A DNA stretch of 64,000 nucleotides from Cynocephalus volans (GCF_027409185.1 NC_084469.1:103293835-103357834); one strand, 5' to 3'; numbered from the stretch's first letter, positions 1-28,875 are shown. The notes: a model not told the origin generated them from the sequence alone. A program made the numbers and translations.

Positions 1-829
1 AGGGAAAAAAAATATTTCTGCATGGAAGTATATCCACAGTAAAAATACATTCTTGTTGCCTGGGACAAAACACTTGGCCCCAGGCCCTCCCTGGATGGCT
101 CCTTTGGGTTCTTTAGGGCTCTGGCTCTTATGTCCCCTCCTCTGAGAGGCATGCGCTGACCACGTGGTCCCAGCCACACTGCAGATCTCTTGGAGGGGCC
201 CGTCAGATGGAGGTCTGGGCCTGGTCTTCCCGACAGAGGCCAGTCCTGGGCCAGCTATGGTTGCAGCTCAGGGCATGGGGCAAGGTGAGGTCCAAGAGGC
301 CGGCAGAGGCTTTGTTCTGGGCCCAGAGAGAAGCCACTGGAGGGGCCTAACCAGACCCGTGTAGGGGATACAGAGGGACACACTGAGCACTGAGGAGGGG
401 TTGTGGAGCCCCAGGCGAGTGCAGCTGGTGGTTTAGGCGGGGCAGCAGTAGAGGCGGTGATGACTCCGAGGTTGGAGACCATCTGAAGGTCCCGCAACAG
501 GGCTTGGTCACCTGAGAGCTGAGGTATGCAAGGTGGTTGGTGCTGGGGCTGGGGGGGCTAAAACTGGAGAGGCTGTCTGGCTATGACCACCACCTAGGAG
601 CCCCCTCACCTTGTCTCGGTGCCCCCCGATGGAGGAGACTCCACACACCCCAGACGATCTTCAGGGCCACCTACCCTTGTGTGAAGCTGCACTTTGTCCA
701 GGGTGGGGACAGCAGCCACTTCACCACCTCCAGGAACAGCCATTAACGGCAGTATTATAAACCCCTCTAGTTTTTTCCTACTCTATGAATATTTATATTT
801 TAATTTTTTTCTTTCACTTCTTTCAGTTT

Positions 830-930
830 TTTTATTTTTATTTATTTATTTTTATTTTTTGGTAGATCTGAACCCTTGGCCTTGGTGTTATTACACTGTG
901 CTCTAACCAATTGAGCTAACTGGCTAGCCC
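830..930 (-). repeat. t-SINE monomer
   Basis: Reverse-complement tRNA-Ile-like unit: T-rich tail, B-box complement near 866-876 and A-box complement near 905-922, ending in the usual GGCTAGCCCC head. Confidence 0.8.
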
Positions 931-934
931 CAGT

Positions 935-1320
935 TTTTTTAAATTATAAAATATACATAACAAAATATTAACCATTTTAACCCTTTTTGAGTGGGGCCGA
1001 CCCCGTGGCTCACTTGGGAGAGTGCGGCACTGGGAGCGCAGCAGCGCTCCCGCCGCAGGTTCGGATCCTATATGGGGATGGCTGGTTCTCTCACTGGCTG
1101 AGCGCGGTCACAAAAAAGGACAAAAAAAAAAAAAAAAAAAAATGAGTGTACAGTGGTATTAAGTCTGTTCACACTGTGTGTAACCATTAGCACTATCCAT
1201 CTCAAGAATTTTCTCATCTTCCCCACCTGTGTATTTTAATTTTTTAAGAGACCATCTTATAAGCACTGTTCTAGTTTTTATTTTATTTGATATAATTTAG
1301 TGGTTCATTCTGTGTTGGTC
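935..1320 (-). repeat. Old L1 3'-end fragment
   Basis: The text resembles the antisense of mammalian L1 3' ends (AACCATTTTAA, then GTACAGTGGTATTAAG after the inserted SINE). It is split by the t-SINE at 994-1142. Subfamily not assigned. Confidence 0.4.
994..1142 (+). repeat. t-SINE, hairpin-bearing GC-rich subfamily
   Basis: The left unit starts GGGGCCGACCCCGTGGCTC. In the anticodon-arm position it carries an 8-bp inverted repeat GGGAGCGC/GCGCTCCC, then B box GGTTCGGATCC, a shortened right unit and an A tail. TGAGTG flanks both ends. Two more copies occur at 9189 and 48261. Confidence 0.8.
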
Positions 1321-1329
1321 AATGTCGAT

Positions 1330-1430
1330 TTTTTTTTCCTTTTTTTGGTGACTGGTCGGTACAGGGATTGAACCCTGGACCTTGGTGTTATCAGCGCTGT
1401 GCTCTAACCACTGAAATAACCAGCCAGCCC
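1330..1430 (-). repeat. t-SINE monomer
   Basis: Poly-T followed by the reverse complement of the tRNA-Ile-like unit, ending CCAGCCAGCCCC. Confidence 0.8.
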
Positions 1431-1969
1431 CAAATGTTCATTTTAAAGGGCTGCGTAACATCGCGTCCTGGGGAAGGGTGGTGATTGGTTCCCTGATGTG
1501 CTTTTCTGTGTCCATGGGGTTTATCCAGTCCCTTCTTATTAGACGTTAGGTGGCACCTCTTGTGTCCACTGCCACATGCAGATGCTGCCATAACTTCTGG
1601 GTGGACTTGGTGTTACTTGCTACAGGTTTGGCACCTGGGTCAGTGGGCGTGTGTCTGCTAAACTTTCGCCACGCATCCCTTTGGTGAGGACACACCCAGG
1701 CCCATTCCCACCAGACACCAGCCTGAGTGTGGGGAAAATCTACTTGTGCAGGCCTGCCTGCCCTTCTTCTTTTCTTTTAAATTTGAACATTGTTTGGGGG
1801 AAAAAGAAACACCTAATCACACATGTTCAAGGTAGAAAAGTCAGGGTGTGCGGCCAAGATGGAGCAAATGCCTCAGTCCATCTGGAACCCTCTGCCCAGA
1901 TGACCACATGTGCCAACCTCCTGGGGTGGGTTGCTGACCACCCCCGGTGACCTGGCTTCCCTCTTCTAG

Positions 1970-14762
<12,793 letters not shown>

Positions 14763-15835
14763 GCGCATCGGGCCCTGACAGACTGACAGCACCAGGAAAC
14801 CAAATGAAGCCCCTGCCACCCCACCTCTGCCCGGGCGGCTTTCCCCCTTGTACTGGACAAGCCCGAACACCCGGTCACAGCCCTCTTTGCTATGGGAACT
14901 TGAACACTTTTTTACACAATATTGCCGCCGCTGCCTCCCCCACCCCCACCCCCTGGCCCTGAGCCCGTGTCGCTGCCATATTTTACACAAGATCATGTTG
15001 TGGGCGCCCTCGTCCCCCCTCTTGCTGTCTCCACCCTGACCTGGCTTTGACATCTGCTGTAACAGGCGTGTCGGGGCCTGACAGCAGCACCCGGGTGGGG
15101 ACAGAGGAGGGGAGCAGCTGCCACCACGGCCCAGGCTGCCCAGCCCTGCCCTAACCTGCCCAGCCCGGCCCCTTAGCACCTGCCCCCCTGGTCTGGAAGG
15201 CAGCCCAGGTGGGCGGGGCCTCCCCTCCAGTGACCAGGCCTTGGTCACAATGGGCGTGACATGCTGCTTTTTTTAATTTTATTTTTTTACGAAAAGAACC
15301 AGTGTCAATCCACAGACCCTCTAAAAAGCCAGGCCGGCCGGGCCGAGCCAGCAGCCCCTCTCCCCAGACTCAGAGGCTCAGTGGTGAGGGGCGGCCCGGC
15401 CAAGTCTTCGGGGCAGGCCAGGCCTCTGGGGCCCACAGTCCCCTCCCCACCAAAGGGTTCACCTCACACTTGAATGTACAACCCACCCTGCTGTCGGAAA
15501 GGCCCTCCGTCCTTGGCCCCTGCCTCTTGCTGCTGTCCTGTCCCTGAGCCCCTGCAGGTCCCCCCCAACCCCTCAAGAGCTAGAACAGGCGGCCTACAGG
15601 CCCTGGGCCTGGGAGGAAGCGTTCCATTCGCCACTTGGGGCAGACACAGAGAAACCTCAAAGATCTGTCATGGAAGGTGACTTTTTTCCTCGTAGCTAAC
15701 ATTAGGCCTGTGTGTTCCCCATCATTCTTCTAGACGCTCCAGTCCCTACAACTATGATGGCATTTTGGTCCCACCCCAGCCTGGGAAAGGACCTTGCAGG
15801 GACCTCCCTCCCAAAAAAGAGAAAAAGATAAAAAA

Positions 15836-15841
15836 AATAAA
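15836..15841 (+). terminator. CARM1: Possible proximal poly(A) signal of CARM1
   Basis: AATAAA in an A-rich stretch, 1.07 kb after the stop. No clear GU-rich downstream element, so it may be weak or unused. Confidence 0.4.
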
Positions 15842-16118
15842 CAAAGAAATGTATGTTTCAGCACAGGCAGTTTTCTTCTACTTCTGCTCCCCTTATTTCT
15901 AACACCCCAAACTCAGACGCTGGAGCTCAGACCAGGCCCCAAGCCTACTAAGTGTGCACCGCAGGAGGGATGGGCACAGGCGGGGCTGGGCTGCCCCTCA
16001 GCCCTCCCTCCCGTTCCTTGGGCATAGTAGCGTCAGGGAAAGCCCAATGGCCCAGAAGGCAGCCCGGGGGGTGCGGGGGCCCATCCCTGTCCCTGCTCGG
16101 CTGCCCCCTCCCCCACCT

Positions 16119-16124
16119 TTATAT
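16119..16124 (-). terminator. YIPF2: Candidate variant poly(A) signal for YIPF2
   Basis: TTTATA on the plus strand reads TATAAA on the transcript strand, a known variant signal, 261 bp past the YIPF2 stop. I found no AATAAA on that strand between 15900 and 16385. If used, the YIPF2 and CARM1 3' ends overlap. Confidence 0.35.
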
Positions 16125-16152
16125 AAATTCTCTGAATCACCTTTGCATAGAA

Positions 16153-16178
16153 AATAAAAGTGTTTGCTTTGTAATAAA
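16153..16178 (+). terminator. CARM1: Distal CARM1 poly(A) signals
   Basis: Two AATAAA hexamers (16153-16158 and 16173-16178) separated by a GU-rich TGTTTGCTTTG. This resembles the 3' end I recall for human CARM1 mRNA. Confidence 0.75.
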
Positions 16179-16384
16179 AGTCTGGAAAGTAACAGAGTGA
16201 TCTTGAGGTGTCAAGGGAGCCTTCAATCATCACCTGGGGGGCAGGACAGGGAGAGGTGCCTCCTGTTTTGCCTGAAAGAGAAAAACTCCTTGGAGTGGCC
16301 CCAGAACTTCTCACCTTGGTGGGGAGGGAGGGCCACCCCCAATCTCAGCTGGAAGAACTCCTTACCTGGAGAGTCGAGGCCTTC

Positions 16385-21490
<5,106 letters not shown>

Positions 21491-22040
21491 AATCCAGGGA
21501 GGCCTGGGGCCCGACAGGGTTTCCAGCCCGGGATTGTGCAATTGTGCGAGTGAACCTTATGTACAGTGTTCTCTCGCTCGGTTTTCACAAGTTTGGGATG
21601 TCTTTTTCCTTCTCTCTTTGTTCCTTGTTAGCTGAAACCAATTCAGAGCCTTCTCAGTCTAGGAGCTGGGGAGAGGAGAGCGACTTGACCGTGTAATGTT
21701 TATCCCTGCCAGAGCTACTAATGAACTTTTACATAAGCCTTGTTCATTGGGTCTCACAGTCCCCCTGACTGAGGCATCACATTGGTCAGGTGACTCCCAG
21801 TATCTCATTCTCATTCAGATTTCCTTTTTTTCTCCTTTTCTTTTTTTTTTTTTTTTTTTTTAGCGGCTGGCTTGTAGGGGGATCGGAACCCTTGATCTTG
21901 GTGTTACAACACCCGGCTCTAACCTACTGAGCAACTGGCCAGGCCCAGGTTTTCTTTCTTCAGTGTGAGCTGAAATGTTTTTATTCTATCACCTATTCAC
22001 TTTCATTTTTATGAATAATGTTTTTTCTTTAATTTTTTAA
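21491..22040 (+). other. TIMM29: TIMM29 3' UTR and flank
   Basis: No AATAAA or ATTAAA is visible between the stop and the t-SINE at 21840, so the transcript end is not fixed. It may use a variant signal or extend past the SINE. Confidence 0.5.
21840..21946 (-). repeat. t-SINE monomer
   Basis: Long poly-T then reverse tRNA-Ile-like unit ending CAACTGGCCAGGCCC. Confidence 0.8.
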
Positions 22041-22400
22041 AACTTTATTTTGAAATTATTGTGGTCTCACAGGAAGCTGGAAAAAAGTAGAAATATCCTA
22101 TATGTTCTTTGCTGAGCTTCCCCCAAATGGTAACATCTTACAGAACTAATACCAAACCAGGAAACTGACATTTGTGTGACCATTTGGATGTTACAGGGAA
22201 ACTCTTTGCAAAAACAACCTGGTTTTACCATACGTGTATTGACAGTGATTGGAAGTAGCTTGGTAGGATAAAGCATTTTCCGATCTGTAAATGGAATCAA
22301 TAGATTCTGGTTATGTTATACTTCAGTAACTCTGAAAACACAGAGTTCTATGGAAAAGAATAAGTTAGCATACACAGTTGGTACTTAGATTATAGTAATG
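22040..22400 (-). repeat. Old L1 3'-end-like fragment
   Basis: Contains GAAATTATTGTGGTCTCACA and GGAAACTGACATTTG-type text seen in antisense old L1. Low confidence. Confidence 0.3.
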
Positions 22401-22588
22401 ATATTTTTTAAACTAAAATATTAGGGAAATAAGACTACCTCTGTCACCTAGGTGGCCTGTGGCCAGTTAATAAAACCAGGAAGTGCAACAGTCATCTTTT
22501 CTGTGATATTTATGCGCTTTGCCACTTTGAAGTTTCGGCACTTGGGCTTTCCGTTCATAATAGGGGTGCATTGAACACGTGGTATTTT

Positions 22589-22766
22589 GTTTGTTTGTGG
22601 GTTTTGGGGGGGTTTTTTGACTGGTAAGGGGATCGTAACCCTTGGCTTGGTGTTGTCTCCACCACGCTCAGCCAGCGAGTGCACCGGCCATCCGCATATA
22701 GGATCCAAACCTGCAGCCTCGGCGCTACCAGTGCTGCACTCTCCTGAGTGAGCCACGAGGCCAGCC
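22589..22766 (-). repeat. t-SINE dimer
   Basis: Full head-to-tail dimer between 17-bp duplications TGAACA(C/T)GTGGTATTTT at 22572-22588 and 22767-22783 (one mismatch). Confidence 0.9.
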
Positions 22767-22783
22767 TGAACATGTGGTATTTT

Positions 22784-23067
22784 TTATATCCTTATTTTTA
22801 GTGTGGGAGGGTATCTTATAAGTCAGCATCTCCGTTTCACAGGGTTTCTGAACTGAGGTTCAGAATGTTGTTATTTTTCCAAGGCTGTGGTAGATCCATG
22901 ATTCAAACTCTTTAACTCCCAGCCGTGTGACTTAATGCACAAACCCATGTACAATCAACAACATCTTGCCAGGAATTATTAAATACTGGTAACAGTTGCC
23001 ATAAATCGTGAGTACAGAAATAGGTAAATAAATATAAAAAAGAAATACAATGAAAACAAAAGACAAA
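22784..23067. other. Repeat-poor spacer
   Basis: A+T-rich sequence with CTCCCAGCCGTGTGACTTA-type MIR-like remnants near 22860-22960. Nothing else recognised. Confidence 0.3.
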
Positions 23068-23081
23068 TGATTCTAAATTCT

Positions 23082-23194
23082 TTCATCCTTTTCTTTTTTT
23101 TTCCTTTTAGGTGGCTGGCTGTGCAGAGATCTGAACCCTGGACTGTGGTGTTCTCAGCACTACGCTCTCCCAGTTGAGCTAACCAGCTAGCCTG
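23082..23194 (-). repeat. t-SINE monomer, first of two at one site
   Basis: Poly-T and reverse monomer between TGATTCTAAATTCT copies at 23068-23081 and 23195-23208, a perfect 14-bp duplication. Confidence 0.85.
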
Positions 23195-23208
23195 TGATTC
23201 TAAATTCT

Positions 23209-23267
23209 GTTTTTGTTTTTATTTCGGCAGCTGGCCAGTACAGGGATCCAAACCCATGATCTTGGTG
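23209..23267 (-). repeat. t-SINE, 5'-truncated, second at the same site
   Basis: Only the tail-side half (to CATGATCTTGGTG) is present, and it is followed by a third copy of TGATTCTAAATTCT at 23268-23281. Confidence 0.8.
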
Positions 23268-23346
23268 TGATTCTAAATTCTAATCCTACACTAGCTGCCA
23301 AAGGCTGTGGACATAAATCCTTCTCTCTTTGTTAAAGAGAGAGAGG

Positions 23347-23530
23347 GGCCGGCCCGTGGCTCACTCGGGAGAGTGCGGTGCTGATAACCCCAAGGCCCCG
23401 GGTTCGGATCCCATATACAGATGGCCGGTTCGCTCATTGGCTGAGCGTGGTGCTGACACCAAGTCAAGGGTTAAGATCCCCTTACTGGTCATCTTTTTAA
23501 AAAAAATAATAAATAAATAAATAAATAAAT
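23347..23530 (+). repeat. t-SINE dimer
   Basis: Complete dimer with an (AAAT)n-type tail. AGAGAGAG flanks both ends. Confidence 0.9.
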
Positions 23531-23672
23531 AGAGAGAGGCGTTAGCCAACTTCAGGGAAGAGTTTAAGACTCACTGGCATCAAAGTGAGACTTGTTTCTC
23601 ATTGTGATCAGAAGTGTTGAAAGAGGATCACATACCTTCATTGCTTGAATCAGTTATTAAATGCCACTTCTG

Positions 23673-23767
23673 GGCTGGTCAATTAGCTCAGTTGGTTAGA
23701 GCATGCTGTTATAGCACCAAGGTCAAGGGTTCAGATCCCCATACCGGCCAGACACCAAAAGATAAAT
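23673..23767 (+). repeat. t-SINE monomer
   Basis: Near-canonical monomer (TTAGCTCAGTTGGTTAGAGC, GGTTCAGATCC) between perfect AAATGCCACTTCTG duplications at 23659-23672 and 23768-23781. Confidence 0.92.
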
Positions 23768-23781
23768 AAATGCCACTTCTG

Positions 23782-24150
23782 ACTTCTAGCCAGGGTGTGT
23801 TCCATGCAGAGTCCCCAAAGCTTCAGGGAGCTGTGAAGCTGAGTACAATGGTTGGCCACAAATTAATGCTCAAATCTGTTGGTAGAAATTGTGGAACTTG
23901 GTCAGCCTGAGGTCCTTGTGGCTTATCTTTGGCCAAAGGGTCAGCCTTTCCCAGAGGAGAGTCCTACTGTATATGTTCCCTTCTCCAGCACCTCTGGACT
24001 CCTGGGTCTATTGTGAGGCATGAGGGATGGGTGGATCTGCTTCTCTGCTTTTTGGCATATATACAGGCCCCCAGATCCAGGTATCCTTGGTTCACTGCTG
24101 AGCTCCCAGCACCCCACAGTGCTCAGCCCAGTGTGGACCTCAAAAATGGG
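23782..24150. other. Spacer without recognised feature
   Basis: I see no gene, RNA or repeat that I can name. Confidence 0.4.
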
Positions 24151-24153
24151 TTT

Positions 24154-24254
24154 TGTTTTTTTGGAGGGGGTGGCTGGTCAGAAAAGGGATCTGAACCCTT
24201 GACCTTGGTGTTGTAACACCATGCCTTAACCAGCTGAGCTAAGTGACCAGCCCC
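24154..24254 (-). repeat. t-SINE monomer
   Basis: Reverse monomer with intact B-box complement, ending AGTGACCAGCCCC. Confidence 0.8.
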
Positions 24255-24454
24255 TTCAGCAAATGTTGAAACAGGTAAATGAAATACTTTATATAGTGTG
24301 TTGCGGGTGGGAGGGGAAGCCGACGAAGTTGCCCAGCCCAGGGGAAGAGGTCCTCTGCTCTCAGGACTGCTTTCAAATCTGAAACAGAGCAAAGTGAGCA
24401 TGTTGCCTATGTTCCCCTAAGGGCAATAGGGTCTGGGGGAGAGGAAGTGTGCTT

Positions 24455-24610
24455 TAAAGTTGGGTTTGAATCTCGGCTTTTACACTTTCTAGCTTTGGGA
24501 GTAAAGTGACTTCACGCCTCAGTTTCCTTATCTGTAACTGGGGTCGTTAGAAAAGCTAGAAACCACACTAAAGCACTTGGCACATAGTAGGCATTCACAG
24601 TGCATGGTGT
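24455..24610 (+). repeat. MIR-type SINE
   Basis: Contains CGCCTCAGTTTCCTTATCTG, TAACTGGGGTCG and AGCACTTGGCACATAGTAGG in MIR order. Confidence 0.65.
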
Positions 24611-24989
24611 GGCTGTGTCCCTGAATCCATGCTGTGCCCTTTCTGTGCTTTTGTGGAAAGACCTATGTGTCCTTAATGCCGAAAATACCTTTCAGACGGT
24701 TGTGATTAGAAAGACCAGTAGAGGGCACCAGAGATTGAATCTTGACAACGCGGCGGACTCCTCGCCTTGCTGAGCCCCAGTGGAAATGGCTGGACCCGGG
24801 TTTCTTCTGTTCCCGGGGAGCAGCGGGTGGACGTAGTGCAGTTGCCACATGCACCCCTTTACTGCTCTTCAGAACTAGGTAGATGATGGCAGAAGTAGGG
24901 CCGCAGTTGTCAAGAGCTGTCCCAGACCTTCCCTTCCCTCCCCAGTTTTCCTTTTCTTGTACAACTCACTTTGAATAAGGGAAAACATG

Positions 24990-25720
24990 CCGGCATAGTC
25001 AGCATTAGTAAAGCTGCAAGTTTCTTGTTTTAAATGAAGTAATGTTCATATAGCATCAAACTAAGCATCTAAAGGTGCACAATACAGTGGTATTTAGTAC
25101 ATTCTCATTGTGTGACTAGCCCCTCTATTTCCAAAACATTTTCATCACCCCAAAATAAAGCCCGGTACCCACGAAGCACTCGTCCCCTATTCCGCCCCTT
25201 CCCTCCAGCCCCTGCCAGCCACCAATCTGAAAGCACCAATCTGCTTTCTGTCTTTGTGGATTTACTGATTCTGAGTATTTTTGTATAAGTGGAATCGTAC
25301 AACGTGACCTTTTGTTTCTGGTTTCTTTCACTTAGCATGTTTTCAAGGCTCACCCACATTGTAGGGTGCATCAGAACTTCATTCCTTTTGGGCCGGCCCG
25401 TGGCTCACTCGGGAGAGTGCGGTGCTGATAACACCAAGGCCCCGGGTTCGGATCCCATATACGGATGGCCGGTTCGCTCACTGGCTGAGCGTGGTGCTTA
25501 CAACACCAAGTCAAGGGTTAAGATCCCCTTACCGGTCATCTTTTAAAAAAAAAAAAAAAAAAAAAAAGAACTTCATTCCTTTACATGGCTGAAAAGTATT
25601 GCATTATACGGATATACCTTATTTTGTTTATCCCTTTATCCATTGATGACCATTTGTATTGTTTCCACTTTTTGGCTATTATGAACAGTGCTGCTGTGAA
25701 ATTTGTGTTTTGAGAACCTC
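24990..25720 (-). repeat. Old L1 3'-end fragment
   Basis: Antisense L1 3'-end text (ATTCTCATTGTGTGACTAGC, TTCTTTCACTTAGCATGTTT, TTGGCTATTATGAACAGTGC) split by the t-SINE at 25389. Confidence 0.5.
25389..25566 (+). repeat. t-SINE dimer, nearly intact
   Basis: One of the least diverged dimers. Left B box GGTTCGGATCC, right B-box position GGTTAAGATCC, pure A tail. Perfect 16-bp duplications AGAACTTCATTCCTTT at 25373-25388 and 25567-25582. Confidence 0.95.
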
Positions 25721-26082
25721 ATTCATAAAATTTTCTTTTAACCCTCCTTTTTCCCCAAGGCAAAATGCTTGCTGTATAAAATCAATACAGAAATCGGTAA
25801 AAGAAATTACGTCCCATAATCCCATCCCCCTGAGTTAACGTATTCTGGTTTTTACTGGAGGCTTTTAAAAATACATTTTTGTTTTTTAACAATACCAAAG
25901 ACAGGAGGTAAAATTAAGTATAATAAAAATATCTATATAAATAAGCTATTTGGTCGATAACCCAATGATAGGATTGCACTGAATATGGTATAATAAGAAA
26001 TGCTAATTAATCAGATTTTTTTTTCTAAAAGTTGGTTCAGCCCTTGATCTTTGCATTCTTTAAGCATTTGAGAGGCTATTCA
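25721..26082. other. A+T-rich spacer
   Basis: No gene or nameable repeat seen. Confidence 0.35.
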
Positions 26083-26094
26083 CTCAGAGGCTTT

Positions 26095-26285
26095 GGGGGT
26101 TTTTTTTGATTGTTCGTTTGTTTGTTTTTATAAGATGACCGGTAAGGGAATCTCGACCCTCAACTTGGTGTTGTCAGCAACGCGCTCTCCCAAGTGAGCC
26201 AACCGGCCATCCCTATATAGGGATCCGAACCTGCAGCCTCGGTGCCATCAACACCGCACTCTCACAAGTAAACCATGGGCTGGAC
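26095..26285 (-). repeat. t-SINE dimer
   Basis: Reverse dimer with a T/G-rich tail between CTCAGAGGCTTT copies at 26083-26094 and 26286-26297. Confidence 0.9.
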
Positions 26286-26469
26286 CTCAGAGGCTTTTGA
26301 AGGCCTCAGTTACTCGCCTCCAGTGAGTCCCCATAGGAGGCAGCAGAATTGATAAAGTGGAAACCAGAACCCACACTTGTGATCACTCTCCAGTAAATCT
26401 CACCCAAGCACACACATGCTGACCTGAGTCAGCTTAAGAAACTCAGAAGGGGATTCCAACAAAATACCA

Positions 26470-26616
26470 TTCCACAGTTATCAGGTCAGCAAAAATTAAA
26501 AAGTCTGACAATATCAAGTGGTGGTGAGGTTGTGGAGAGACAGGAGCTCTTACGGCTAGTGGGGATGTAAATTGCTGCAACCACCTTGGAGGACCATTTG
26601 ACATTATAGTTGTATC
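26470..26616 (+). repeat. L1 3'-part fragment
   Basis: Contains GGTGAGGTTGTGGAGAGACA and GGGGATGTAAATTGCTGCAA, as in L1 ORF2 3' text, interrupted by the LTR at 26617. Confidence 0.4.
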
Positions 26617-26995
26617 TTAGTCCGTTTTCTGTTGCTTATAACAGAATACCTGAAACTGGATGATTTATAAAGAAACAAATTTATTTCTTACAGTTCTGGA
26701 GGCTAGAAAGTCCAAGGTCAAAGGGGTGTATCCGCTGAGGGCCTTCTTCCTGGTGGGACCTCCGCAGAGTCCCAGGTAGCACAGGGCATCACATGGTGAG
26801 AGGGCAAGTGCATGTTCACATGTTCTCTTCCTCTCCTTATAAAGCCACCAGTCTACTCCCATGACAACCCATCAATCCATCAACCCATTAATCCATCCAT
26901 GAATGGAAGGGTGGCTCACAGGGCATGCTCATCTTCATCTGCTGTGAGCCTGTGTACACATGAAGACACGCTCAACGACATCCAAGGCAGCGTTG
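26617..26995 (-). mobile_element. MaLR-type solo LTR (relic)
   Basis: Antisense mammalian-apparent-LTR text: TTAGTCCGTTTTCTGTTGCT, GAATACCTGAAACTGGATGA, CAGTTCTGGAGGCTAGAAAG. No internal genes. Family inferred from memory. Confidence 0.5.
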
Positions 26996-27159
26996 TTTGA
27001 ATGTTAAACTGTTAAGATATAGATATGTCTCAGATCATCACTGAGATATAGATAAACTGGTATGCCCAGATGCTGGGGCACCCTATAGCAGTGAAGATGT
27101 ATGAATAACAGCCACATGGCTCTACACATCTGACTCAAAACAGAGAGTAAAAGAATAGC

Positions 27160-27285
27160 AGATTACAGTTGATGACCAGCTGAGCTCACTGGCCAGCCCT
27201 TGACTTTATTTTTGGCATTTGGCCAGTACTAGGGATCCGAACCTGTGACCTTGGTGTTCTAAGGTTCCCCTCTAACCAAATTGCA
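27160..27285 (-). repeat. t-SINE, rearranged
   Basis: A 26-bp head piece (GACCAGCTGAGCTCACTGGC) precedes a second unit 27205-27285. ATTACAGTTGA and ATTGCAGTTGA flank the pair. Confidence 0.6.
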
Positions 27286-27439
27286 GTTGATTACATATGG
27301 CCTAGTGCCATCAATCACAAATTTAAAAGCATGTTCAAACAACACAAAGCAAGAATTCAAAGTAAAAAAAACCAACAACCAAGAATTTAAAAAAAAAAGA
27401 ATAAAATTTAAAAAAAGAAAACCAAAAAAACAAACACAT

Positions 27440-27800
27440 GGAAACTTAGTCTGTCCAGGCTGCCAAAATACCATAAACGGGGTGGCTTAGAAACAGCAAA
27501 CACTTATTTCTCTTGATTCTGAAGGCTGGGAAGTCCAAGGTCAAGGTGCTGGTAAATTTGGTGTCTGGTGAGGGCCCACTTCCTCGTAGATGGTACCTTC
27601 TCATTGTGTCCTCACGTGGTAGAAGGGGCAATGCAAGTCTCTGGGCCTCTTTAATGAAGGCACTAAACCCCCATGACCTAATCACCTACAAAAGGCCCCA
27701 CCTCCTAATATCATCACCTCGTGCGTTAGGATTTCATCATATGAATTTTGGAACACAAACGTTCAGATCAGAGAACACTGACACCAGTAACTTACCTGAT
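27440..27800 (-). mobile_element. MLT1-type MaLR LTR (relic)
   Basis: Contains CTGCCAAAATACCATAAACG, GGCTGGGAAGTCCAAGGTCA, GTGTCTGGTGAGGGCCCACT and CATGACCTAATCACCTACAA in the antisense MLT1 order. Confidence 0.55.
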
Positions 27801-28187
27801 TATCAGTGACACCAGAGTTATAAGCTAACAGTCAACTGAGAGCAAGGAAGTCCTCAGACGTTTATCACCCCACATTTGCAGGAGAGCACTTTAAGAATTT
27901 GTGTACAGAGCCAACCTGAAATTAAATTTTATTCACTCAAGTAGTACATGTTCTTTCAGTTTTAGTGGTAACATTGTGCTATTGAAAGGATCAATAAAGT
28001 CATAAACACATTCAAAAGAAGTTTTAAAAAATGTTCCAAAGAATTCTCTGTAATGGTATAAAGCCTTGCCAGGGGTTGCTAAACACCAGATTCAGGACAG
28101 TAGCTATCTCTGGTAGGGGCCAGGTGAGGAAATTTGGGGGGACACCCTGGAGGTTTTAGCTTTGTTGGAAAAGCTGGATGGTGGGTG
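27801..28187. other. Spacer without recognised feature
   Basis: Possibly an L1 remnant near 27980-28180, but nothing I can support. Confidence 0.3.
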
Positions 28188-28595
28188 TATTAATTCATTT
28201 CCATTGCTTAGAACACCTGAAACAGGGTAATTTGTAAAGAAATGAAATTTATTTCTTACAGTTTCAGAGGCTGGGAAGTCCAAAGTCCAAGGAACACATC
28301 TGGTGAGGGCCTTCCTGGTGGTAGTTCTGCAGTGATGCAGGATATCATGAATGGGCTGAGCAAGAGAGAGCTAACCTCACTTTCCTTTTAAACCCATCAG
28401 ACCCACGCCCATGACCACCCATTAAAACATCAATGAATTAATCTATTCACTTGGGCATGGTCCTCAGGATCCAATCGCCCACCTTTCAATTACCATAATA
28501 CGATTTCCTATCTTCTTAACACTATTACAATGGAGATCAAGTTTCCAATACATAAACTTTTGGGGGACACATTTGACCTATCGCCGTGGGTATAT
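28188..28595 (-). mobile_element. MaLR-type solo LTR (relic)
   Basis: Same family as 26617 and 43515: TTAATTCATTTCCATTGCTT, ACAGTTTCAGAGGCTGGGAA, CACCTTTCAATTACCATAAT, AAGTTTCCAATACATAAACT. Confidence 0.5.
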
Positions 28596-28875
28596 GGGTG
28601 ATTGTTGTATTAGTCTTTATACATTTTGCATATCTTAAAATTTTGCATAGCCATGTCTGGAACATCAAATAAAACTGGTATCAGTTCAAGGGAAGAACAG
28701 CCAGCAATAGTCTGGCCTTGCATTTTTCACTGGTTGAGGTCAACCATGACCAGCTTAGCACAGAGGAGTTAGGAGTCACTGGAGTCTGGAGTTAAATAAA
28801 TACGTGCCTGAAACATTTATTCCCTTAGCGGAAATATTAAAGCTGAAATCTGCGTCCAGGTGCCAAGGCCCTATT

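Larger units (their letters stand above)
1..1969 (+). other. CARM1: CARM1 intron 2 (3' part)
   Basis: No exon is visible before the acceptor at 1968-1969. The stretch holds three t-SINE copies and an old L1 fragment. The ORFs here have no recognisable protein similarity and contain repeat sequence. It is taken as intron because the first exon found begins mid-codon with the CARM1 residue 116 codon. Confidence 0.75.
14763..16195 (+). other. CARM1: CARM1 3' UTR
   Basis: About 1.4 kb from the stop to the distal poly(A) signals. GC-rich to about 15250, then mixed. Contains no SINE, unlike the introns. Ends near the paired AATAAA signals; the exact cleavage site is inferred. Confidence 0.8.
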
